Assembly (NCBI RefSeq): GCF_000003815.2 | Contig: NC_049988.1 | Span: 5,028,720-5,092,719 of the forward strand | DNA length: 64,000 bases | Direction of reading: 5' to 3' | DNA from: Branchiostoma floridae | Taxonomy: Eukaryota; Chordata; Leptocardii; Amphioxiformes; Branchiostomatidae | Part shown: positions 33,701 through 45,700 of the stretch, one piece after another | Position numbering within the stretch: position 1 is the first letter of the stretch | How the letters are laid out: each line of letters starts with the position of its first letter | Made by a program: the position numbers and the translations under genes | Notes under the pieces: generated by a model | The model's input: only the letters and a program-made list of their open reading frames with translations | What the model was told of the DNA's origin: nothing | Database searches by the model: none

Positions 33701-36700
33701 ATTTTTTCTTCTTCTCTTCTCCTTCGGAAACATTCTTTATTTTCACTGAAAATGTGGCAATGAAAATGCTGCCTTTCTAGTTTGTTTCCTGTGATACACT
33801 GTGCTCTATGGTTCAATTCGTAATACCAGCTTTGTAGTCCTGCAGCTTAGCAGCATTTGCTGGAGTTTATTTGTCTTGCCCTTCTGCATTAGTTTGAAGT
33901 CCCCAGAGGATGTTACCCATGAAATTAAGTCAGTGTACATGTGGCCTTACAGAAAATATGGTGATTCTTGCAATGAAATATCATTTAGGTAAAATGGGTT
34001 CAAGTCAAACAGCGCAAATTATGATTGGTGAACACTATAGCCCACCTCCAACTACCACTCTCATAACTTTTCATTTTGGCTGATTGAGAAAATGTGGGTG
34101 AACAGCTTTCTCTGGCAGTCCTATTTCTGAATCACAGGCAGGCAATCTTCCCTTGAAATTGGATTCTCAGTCTGGGTATACACAGGGGTGATTCTGAATG
34201 GTGGCATTTCACACATTTCTTATGGGTTAATCCTAGACAGATGAGAATGACTTCTCCCCTAAATAGGTGTAAATCCTCACCATTTCCAGACACTCCTGCC
34301 GTGAACATCCATATCAACCACAAACAGGTCAGTGGTCGAAATACCACCTGCATATGCAGGTAAAATTGGAGCTGTGCAGGTATTTGTGGTGTCTACCTGC
34401 AGCTAACCTGCACTGGTCCATGTACTGGGTTTTATACATAAATGTCAGGATGTTGGTTATTGGATGTTAGCACCTATAAAGTATAACAGAAAAAATAGCA
34501 ATGGTTTTTGAACAATTTTAGTATGATCCATACTTCCTAAATTCTGAAGAGAGTGGTGCAGGTAAAATTTGTCTGGTGCGGTAATTTTCAATGTTACCTG
34601 CACTGGTGAAAAAAGTATTCCGAGCCCTGCCTGTGCAGTCTAATTTTTGCTATATTTTTTAGGGGACCTCCATCTTATTCTCATGACACTCATTGCAAGG
34701 GTGTGGTCATCAGTAAGAAGGTATCATTCAAAGAAAACTATAGATTTTAGCTTTCCAGTGATGAAACACATTATGCTAATCATAATGTATTATAAGCCAA
34801 CAGAGTTCAACGTACAGACATATGCTCAACTTCAAGGGAAATTTTGACACCATTCTTTAGCGATACATACCTGAATCTATAGTGGACTGTCACCCTAGAC
34901 CTATGTGTATACAATTGTACATGTATGTAAGGTTACAGAGTATAATTAAGTCTCTATTTTCATAATAATTTGTGGATATTCAAGCCCAGAAGTATCCTTC
35001 TTCTATTCAAGAACCAACAAAATAAGATGTTACATGGCCTGGAGCAAAGTTGCATATCCCTGCTATCACCTCTATCATACAAACTGCCAGTGACATTTCT
35101 ACAAACTGCTGTTACTAACCCTTCCATCTTACGCCAATTTGGGAGGAATATTGATAAGGGTTCTGGCTGCTCGGCTGAAGAACTGCCCAAGGCTATGGTT
35201 GGAGGATAGGCTAGGGAAGGATGGAGGAGAGAGTCCTGGCCATCTGTGCAACCAGCACGCCCGGATGATGATGATTGATAAGGATGGTCACACAATTCAG
35301 GGCTCGAAATACTTTTTTCTGCATACCTGCACTGGTGCAGGTAACATTGAAAATTACCTGCACCACTTTTTTTACCTGCACCACTCTGAATTTAGGAAGT
35401 ATGGATCATACTCAAATTGTTCTGGAACCATTGCTATTTTTCTTTTATACTTTATAGGTGGTAACAGTCAATGCAGCTAATATTACAATCCACATGCACC
35501 TACACCATGATAGGATATCTTATAGATGTATAAAACCTATTAGTATTACATGGACCAGTGCAGGTTAGGTGCAGGTAGACATCAGAAATACCTGCACAGC
35601 TCCAATCTTACCTGCACTAACCTGCACATGCAGGTGGTATTTTGAGCCCTGCATGTACAGTAGCAAATGCCTTGTCAAGATGGTTTTCTAAGTGGCTTCT
35701 AATGGCTCACTGAAGACTTAATTAGTAGGCAGCTACATTTTCACATGGCACTTCATCATTCACATTAGGTTCTGACATTTCCAATATGTTTGAAAGTCTT
35801 ATCTAGGCAATTATGATTTCCTCGCATAAATAGGGAAAAAAATAACCTACATGTAAATGCACCTGCTCATTATCATCTTTCCAAGAACAGAAGCACAATC
35901 AAAATTGTACATTTGTATGTACATAACTGCAACTCTCCTAATTCCTCTGAGTACTGTACATGCAGAAATGTTTGCAGTGTTTTTTTGTTCACAGTTTTCC
36001 CAGTTGCCACTTCACCACATACTGAAAACCACAGCGAACATTTTTCACCCTGCACTATGTCACCCTGCACTAGGTTTAAAATTGTAGTGCACAAGATTTT
36101 CAATACGCAACCAGGTCATCTTGGCAGGAGAGGCACTTGTACAGCCTGTACATGTACCTTGAATGTTAGAGCGCAAGTCTTTGTCAGCGATATTTACCAA
36201 CATTCAACAAGGCAGTATCAATCATTTTTGGTGGATTTGGTTTGGGCAGCATTTGATTTTTTTTCAACTTCTTTTTTTTAAATTTATATGCTGACTTCAG
36301 TTTTGGGGGTTGATCCCCAATATATTTAGCAGACACTCTGGACCTTATGGGATTTATGCCAGATAAAACAATATAATCTTACCCTTACCCTTAAGCCCAA
36401 GTAACTCCCTTCTTAACCCCCTCCAACCAAGCTTCCTTCAGGCACAGAAGAATTCATGACTTTCAAGTTTCTCTGAAAGCTTCAGATTTCAGAATTTTTG
36501 AGTGATAGATATGATCTTAAGCTAGCATTTTACTCCTAATGGGGTCTTTGTAATACTCCAGAAGCCATATTTAGCTTTCTTCAAGAATTGTGATTTCATT
36601 TTCATACCTCCCGCAAGGGACAGATGTAGGTAGACTCAAATGTCATTCAATGCCCCTTAATAGCACAAAACTCCACAATGGATAAAATCTCTTTGTACCT

Positions 36701-39700
36701 ACGCTGGAGTACTGTTACAAAAGCCTCCATTCTCAGTACATGTAGGGATACCTACCCATTCCAGTTTTGATTTACTGATCACCTAAGCAAGAATCTCCAG
36801 AGTGGTCACTTCAGTTAAGCCTAGGTAACTGATTTCCAAGGGAATCCCAAAAAAATCATTACAAATCAAGATACAAGAAAATCATTATCATCAACACAGA
36901 ATTGACTAAATCATATGTTCACAATTATGCAACAAAGTAGTGAGCATCCTTTAGCTTCCAGATCAATAAATCACACTAAGAGTTTAGGCAAACTTAAGAG
37001 AATGACAAACATACTCAAGAACAATATCCTGTCAAAGTTACAAAATCATACAAGGCCATTAAGTTAACAGTCATTGATAATGATCAGAAGTCAGACTTGA
37101 TAAATGAATGTTTATGCAACAGATATAACAATGTACAAAGCAGCCACAAAAGTTTGCAAAAGATTATTAATTTCTGAGAAAACCCGGCCTGTTGCGTGGG
37201 CTTTTGCATATAGCAGCATATGAAGCTCTTAAGAAAGTACCGTACACAGATAAAGTATGCAGCTCCAATTCATGGCAGGTTTTGGACAAATCTTAGACTA
37301 GCTCTGTGGGGGTAGAACTCAAATAAAGTACACCAATCCTAAACACATTTTGTACAAGGTGAATTTATGATGCTTACAAATGTACTCCTCCTTTCTCCTA
37401 TGTAATTCTGCACAAAAAAACAACCTTGACCAAATATCTTTACAATTCTTGACTTGAGTTATGTTGACTACAAAAATCCAAACACACAACATGACAGACA
37501 AACAGACATAATTAAAACAAGAGTTTGGAGACCTCATTTCTCCATGAAATTGTCTGATTATGTAAATTACTTTCACATTTACATAATCTATGCTTGGTTA
37601 TGTACCCAAACATAAAACCACATATTCCTTACGTCATAAGCTATCTGCCACCAAAAAATCAAGACTAAAGCACATCCAGGTCAAAAGATACAAAAAAACG
37701 AATTTCTGCTGCAGTACCAAGGTCACATACCAGGGGGCCCAAAATTGACCTTGACCTTTGTCTTCCTAACACCTACCCACATACCAAATATCATCATATA
37801 TATAAATTACTTTCACATTTACATAATCTATGCTTGGTTATGTACCCAAACATAAAACCACATATTCCTTACGTCATAAGCTATCTGCCACCAAAAAATC
37901 AAGACTAAAGCACATCCAGGTCAAAAGATACAAAAAAACGAATTTCTGCTGCAGTACCAAGGTCACATACCAGGGGGCCCAAAATTGACCTTGACCTTTG
38001 TCTTCCTAACACCTACCCACATACCAAATATCATCATATATAATCCATCCAGACGTTCTTGGGAGTTATGACCACAAATATCCAGAAACACACACACAGA
38101 AAGGCACACCCAAAACAATATCTCCATTTTTCATGGAGAAAACTATATCTCCATTTTTCACGAAGATGATCAAGGACTTCTTTACACTGTCCGTGAATGA
38201 AAATGCTTCATGACACTTTGACAGTGCAGTGGAGGTGTATTTTACTTTAACAAGGTGTAATACCCTCAAATAATTTAAGTAAGCAGCCCTTTCGTACCTC
38301 AAAACAACTTTTGGATTTTTACCATTTTTAAAAAAATGCGTACTACTACGGTAACCTTAATCAATAAAATGTGGTATGCCTACAGTATACTAAGCCTACA
38401 AGTGGTCCACAAGTCCATTGGCTGGATCATGCAAAATCCAGAAATTCTGCAGCAGTACCAAGGTCACATACCAGGGGGCCAAAAACTGACGATGACCTTC
38501 ATCTTTCCAAAACCTACCCACATACCAAATACCATTATAATCCATTCCGAGGTTCTTCTGTTATGCTGATCACGAATATATTTGGAGACACATTCAGATC
38601 TTGACACAAGACGAATACAATACCTCCATTTTTCATGTCCAGAGGTAACAGATTTTATGGCATCTATACATGATGTAGCAAAATACATTCCATCAGTTAA
38701 AGTGTGTTAGTTCTACAGTCAAACATTCCATCAGCTCTGTTCCACAGAACAAACATCCTCCTCACCTAACCACCTCTAGCTGTCATCACCATAGCAACCG
38801 GGGTGGGGCAAGCCCACTGTGATAACAGGGGTCGCCATGTGTTTGTTCAGACCAATAGACAAGGTACAGTGTTGTAACAAGTGGCAGCTCTGATTGTTCC
38901 TCAGGGAATTTCTCAATCTGAGGAGTAAAGAAGTCAACCTGAACATATTGCTATGGCTAAAATGACAGAAATAAACTTTGTTGAAATTATTTGCATTTCA
39001 TAAAGTAAATGTAACGTGTTAATGAATTGATATGGGCCAATAGCTTTTAAATGTAATAATTGAAAAATTGTAATTACTGATAAATTGTAAGCTTTTTCAG
39101 GTTTCTACAGGACTGTGTCTGTCTGACACAACACATGGAGGTAAAGCCCAACACCCAGGGCTCCAAATACTTTTTTCTGCATGCCTGCACTGGTGCAGGT
39201 AACATTGAAAATTACAAATTTTGCCTGCGCCACTCCGAAAGTATGGATAATAATACTAAAAATCATTCAGGAACCACTGCTATTTTTATCTAAATATACT
39301 TAAATTATAGGTGGTAACAGTCAATGCAGCTTATTTGTTTGTAAACAGCTGAACAAATAAATAAATAAAATACAATCTACATTCACCTACATCATATGAC
39401 ATTCATGTATAAAACCTAGTACATGGACCAGTGCAGGTTAGGTGCAGGTAGACACCAGAAATACCTGCACTGCTCCAATTTTACCTGCACTAACCTGCAT
39501 ATGCAGGTGGTATTTCGGTGCCAACACCTGACACTGTAAACATGGCATATCATCATATACTTCCTGCACAGCTCAGTGAATTTCATACAACCATCGTAAG
39601 CTGGGATTTAGTGCCCATCAATCTTTCAGAGGACCATGCATATGGCGCATGGTTCCGTGGCGTCTTTTGAGGATGGAAGTTTTAGGAAGATTGAAGGAGA

Positions 39701-42700
39701 TGGATCCTTCGTGGACACCTAAGATGTCTCTGAGTGCTCGTTATAGATAGCGGGCAGGCTGTTACCTCCACCAGCCATTACCCTGACTCATGACGATCTG
39801 CGGGCATATCTTGTAGCGAAAGGTCAATCTGCTGTCGTGAAGCGAATTTCAAGCATATTGTTACTCAAGACCATTTTATGACAGCTTCAGTCTTGGACTG
39901 AGATATACGTCAAAACAAAACGGATGGAAACCTTTCACTAATGAAAGCTATGTCAGTAAATTTTTCTTTCAATTAATTATTTCTGATCCTGCTATAATAT
40001 GCAGGCCTCGAAATTCATTTTTTGGATTAGGTGCACTGGTGCACCCAACCTAAAAAATTGGGTGCACCAAACAGTTTTTAGGTGCACCACATGAAATAAT
40101 TAGAGAATCTCAGACATCTTCCTTTATCTGCAAAAAAATGTCCTGTTCAAGTTGACAGTTATTTCTTGACTATGATTTGTACACTACACAAAAGCCTTTG
40201 ACAAGGTGATGATGGGCATCACTCGTGGCCAATCAGAACGAAGTTCAACTGCACGTATTCTCCACTATAGATCGGCTTGAGGTAACCTTTTGAAAGCTGC
40301 CAAACATTTACTTAATGGCACATCTCCGTCTAGCCAGCAGGGTCCAATAAAACTCACGTATCAGACATGGCACTAACGATGCCAGAATCTGTAATCAATT
40401 TTGGGAAATGATGCGTCACAGGACACTACCTCTACCATCAATTGTAAAACTAACAATGGGTCAGGCCAACGTGGAGGGCCACTAAGGGCGGATATCGGCA
40501 AGGCTAAAAGGCATCCTGGAAAATGAGGGTCTCTTCAAGATCAATAGCAAAGTAAGGAGATACATGACTAGCACTGAGAGGTGGTTAGACTCAATGGCCT
40601 TTAGCATGACAAGTTCAAATGAGTCATTTTGCAGATATAGATTGATTGGGTGCTGCTATTTGAGGAGCCTTTGCAAAGCAAAAGAGACAACCTGATTGGA
40701 CCTGGAGTTCAGCCCATTCAGAGCAATATATTGATTGAAAGTTGGTATAGAATAAATTCCAAACCAAAATGCCAAAATCAGAGTTTTAAATTCAATAATA
40801 AATCACTTTTTTGTATGTAGATTATAGCTTGAGAAACAAAGGAAGGTATTTGAACTAATTGCTTATATCTATAATTCATTTATATTTCAAACCTTTACAG
40901 GCTACTTCAGTAGGATGAAGCTTAGCATTGCAAAATGTAGCCTTTATCCATCTTTGCCTTATCTTCTTTATTTTCTCTGTAGAGTACTATGTGTATGCTA
41001 TCTACAATATATCCTGAAGGGCAAACTATATATACTATAAAAATAAAATTAAAATAGAACTTCATTCAGTAGATTGTACAGAACAATATCGTAACTGTAT
41101 CATACTGATTACTAGCATCATAACTACATTACAGGTAGTATTACAACTGCATTATGCTGAATATCATAAGACAATTGACATTAATGCGCTCCACCTCAAC
41201 AGCCTTAATATGTCAATTGGAAGAAAAAGAACCAACGCCATGCCAATTTGATTCGGGAACAAATGTTTGCATTTTCGACATCAGCGCACACTGAAAACAA
41301 AGTCAGAGGACCAGGTTGCTCTCTTGGTGCACTCAGTTTTATGGAGTGAATACATCATTACAAAACTGGGAATCAGTGCACATTGTTCAGAAATTGTAAA
41401 AGGTCGTCATAGTAACACACCAGCCACTCAGAGACTGTGTCCCTCGTGTCATGAAAATATTGAAGAATGAATATCACTTTGTTATAACCTATCCTACTTA
41501 CAGTAAAGAGAGAGAAGCATTATTCAACTTTAAGAATATTAGAGCTAAAACTGCACCTCCCTTTAGCTTACTGGTACACAGAATGACATTTTCCATATAC
41601 TGATTGTACAGATATCATGTTCAACTTATAATATATATATATCTGCCAATTTATTTATAAATCATACCTTATTCCAAATGAGAGACCAGATCACTCATAC
41701 AAAACTGTATTGTAATCAATAATGCTTTGTTGTTCGGTATGTAGCCTCGTACTAGTACTATTGTCTATATACATGTAGCTACATGTAGTAGTTGTTATTG
41801 GTTGCCATATATTGTCCCTTGTGCGATTGCAGTAAAGTTTATTCATAACTGTATTATACTGAGTATCAAAGCTGCATTATACTTCTATGTATCGTAGCTG
41901 TATTATACTTCTATCAATATTATAACTGTATTTTAGTATTTTTACTAAGTATCATAGCTGTATTATACTGAGTGTTATAACTGTGTACCAAACTGAAGAA
42001 TCCACTTATGACCCAAAGCCAGGCAGTCCAAGATGTTTTTGGCTGTCTTCCACATTGTGTATATACTTTATTACTCCACAAAGGCTCTTTTCAGTCCAAG
42101 ATTATTGATTCCCATCTCCCAATTTACTCCTAAACTCCCCCATTCCTTTCTCTCCATTACCCTAACACAATGGTGATCAGAGAAAGCAAAGTTTGATTTC
42201 TTGATAGGCCCTGGGAATAAAATATTCTGTTTCCAGCTACCCGACTGAACCTAGCAAAAACCTGCCAACCTAAGCTTTTTATTTTCACTCCACCATACCC
42301 CAGGTATCTTACGGAGTGAAAATATTGTTTCGTCACATTTCTTCTTCTTTTTCTCCTGCCGCGATCTTTAAAGGGATTCATCTCCATCATTCCTGGACGG
42401 AATGACATGAAATTTGTCACAAGGGTAGAGTGGGCCAATACCGCAAACATTTTTTGATAGATAACCTTTAAAATGATTTCATTGAAGATTTTTTCTTCCA
42501 TGCCCAGGTCTTAAGGACACAAAATTTGGTATGATAGTGCATACAGTATGTAAAAATTCTACCTGGTATCTGAGTAATGAAGTTCAAAACAGACATCCTA
42601 CATATTTTACACCCTAAAATTAGGGCTTTGAACATGTAGTAAACATTCGTAAATTTCTTTGTCTTCATTGTTCAGTTTATCAAGACTTTTACTTGCACAA

Positions 42701-45700
42701 TGTACTGCAATCTCTTTTGATTGAATCTAAAAGAAAAAAAGAAAGAAAATCCCTATCATTTTTTCAAGACCCATATCTGAAACACATCATTAATTTTCCT
42801 AGGCTTGGTGTCCAAGTGATGTTTGGAGTATGCATGACGGGATATTATAAGATATCAGAGCAGTCTGCATAGCAGGACCACATTTTCTCTGATTGCCTCC
42901 TGAGTTACAATCAATAATACATCAACGCAAAGTACCATATTCTACTGCAAAAATGCTTTCTTATGAAAATTGATTGGTGACTGACACTGATATTTGCTGG
43001 CTGACGTGACATATAGCCAGTGGGCAGGGTAAGTAAGGAAGTTGGGAAATAGGACACGGCTTAGCAATGAGTCTACACTGTACCTGTAACAAATTGAATG
43101 CAGGTTAAGAAGGTTGTTAGGGTTAGAATGTAACCTTCTACCATGGTGCCATCATCTGTCATTGATTACTGTATACAGGTCACATCTTTGTTCTTTTCAC
43201 ATTGGATCACGCAAGGGATCATGGGAAGGAGATCCTAGATAGCCTGAGTACTGTAAATGCAGAAACTTTTGCGGTGGTTTAATGTTCGTGGTTTTTGCGG
43301 TGGCCGCTTCACCGCGAAGTTAAAACCACCGCGAACATTTTTTCATGGCAGTAAGAGACTACGATGCATGGTGCTACTTAAAACCAACGCGAAAAATCTT
43401 TTTTCCTGCTACCCAAAATTAAATCCCCGCGAAATTAAATGCATTTACAGTATCAGCCTTGTTTTACCCAAGGCTATGTATGTACACTTCAGATATACAG
43501 GTGTTCGGAACAGCTTAGAGAAGGCCTTTACAACACTGTTTTTTAATGTTAACTTACAGTCAACCCTATTCAGACTGACTGTCACTGAGCTTTTTTGGTC
43601 AATCTGCCTCTTGTACTCCTGCAACGACTTATGAGCACCAAATTTTCAGAAAATGATGTAGACACAAAATAGGAGCAATGTAAGAAATTTGACGTCATTA
43701 TGACGTCATCAATTTGATTGTATTGGCTGGAACCATGAAAAATGGCTATTCCCAGAAAACTTCAAGGTATGCACGAAAAATGTTACAGCAAGTGTAGATA
43801 TTGGATAACAACATAAAAATATCTGCCAAGACTTCAGTTGTCAATAGCAACATCAATGACATGAAAATGATGTCATAAAATTGCCTCATACAAACCAGCG
43901 GACATCAATAAGATCCGCCAACTTCAATTTTCAAAAATACATTTTTTTCAGCAAAAAATCACAAAGAGTTCTGATGAATAAATGATAGGTATTTATGAAT
44001 TTTAAGGGATAATACGCTACTAATATACTTGGTACGATTCTCTGCCATCTTGGGTTTGGCTGATGATGTCACTAGATTAGCATAACTTATGCAATTCAAT
44101 TTTTAAGAAATCAACTAAATTACATATGACTTTATACCTGAAATAAGACAGCATTAGCAGTAATGCAGCAAGAAAATCTTAAAAATACATTGTTAAACTG
44201 AATTTAATGATGTTCGTCAAAAAAGCCTGTTAACATCCAGCAGCCCTAAATACTGGTAACTGAATTCTGGGAAAAGTCACCAAATTTAGTGGCTGTAGTG
44301 TTAGCCGTTCAGGTGTTATGTGTCATCGAAGTTGGACAGGCCTCAAAAGTAGGGTTAAACTTAAAGGACATTAAGACCCTGTTCACATGAAAAAATTGCA
44401 AGTGAGTTAAACAAGGAATCCGATTGAAATTTTCTATCGGATTAAAAAAAATGTGTTCACATGAGTTTTATACAATCGGATTAAACTCAAACTTGCGACC
44501 GCGACCACACAATCGGATTAAACTCTTTACCGCGGCACGCGTCGTGTTTCCAACGACCACCGCGGGCACGCGTAGTTTTTCCAAAATGTTGCCAGACTAC
44601 CTCATAATTCTGAAGGATGTAGCGACATCGATATTGATTATAACTTGAGAAATAGGCCGGCTTTGGTCAGATTTTGACGCGTCGATGGTCCGCAACACAC
44701 ACTGACAAAAGTGGCGGCCTCTGGGTCATACGGGGTCATTGGGATAGTCTATTAGACTGGGGTTGGAAATGTTACGCGCGGTGTGATTATACTCTACATT
44801 TGACTATATAAAATGTATCTGTTGCAGAAGTTGCATAAATAAGGCAAACTGCTACCAAAACATTTGACTTCATCACGTATTTATCTGAAATAAAAGTCTG
44901 TGTTTCGTTTAAAAAAACTGCTCGCCCATGCTTGCATGCAGTGAAGTGACCCAAGCTCGAAATTTCTGTTTAGACACGCTTCCGACTGCGTTTCTCGTAG
45001 AATATTTGCTTTTTTAGTGGTGTTGGGACATTGGCTCCAACAACAGGAGAGAAACGAAACCATACATGTTATTTTCATGGGCAATATTGCCAAAATTAAC
45101 CAGTTGGTCTTCTCACACTGCCGATTTTTGGAAAGAACCGGTGCACATGTTCCGGCGAATCTTGCGGCGTCCGGTTGTTAACCATAGCGGTAAGATGATT
45201 TTGCAAGCGAACTTGCCCATAAACTTCTTTTCTAATCCGTGTATCATACTTTTTTTGCCATGTTGTAGGTATGGTTGTATATCTAATGTCCACTGTACCC
45301 GTATGTATGACGTAAAAACCATGAAACAAGCCCGAATCCAATCCAATTGTGTTCACATGGCCGATTCCGGTCAATCGGATTGCGCGCCAATCGGATTGCG
45401 CGCGCTGAATCCACCTCCCGAGGTGGATTGCAATCCTATCCAATCCAATCCAAAATGGGCAATCCAATCGGATTAGTTCTGTTCACATGGCTTTGGATTG
45501 GTCATTTTAATCGGATTCCTCGTTTAACTCACTTGCTTTTTTCCCATGTGAACGGGGTCTTAATGTTGCTGTGTATGTTATTGATATACAAAGCATGGTC
45601 TTGATAAAGTCATGTGTTACATGACCTTGCTACAATTATCTACCCTTACAGTCCATGGAGTCCTTGTATTAGTTGTAACACATGGCATACACAGACCACC

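Noticed and set aside
43257-43634. 125-residue plus-strand open frame
   Set aside because: Starts inside a MITE, uses its inverted-repeat sequence, and runs into unrelated flank.
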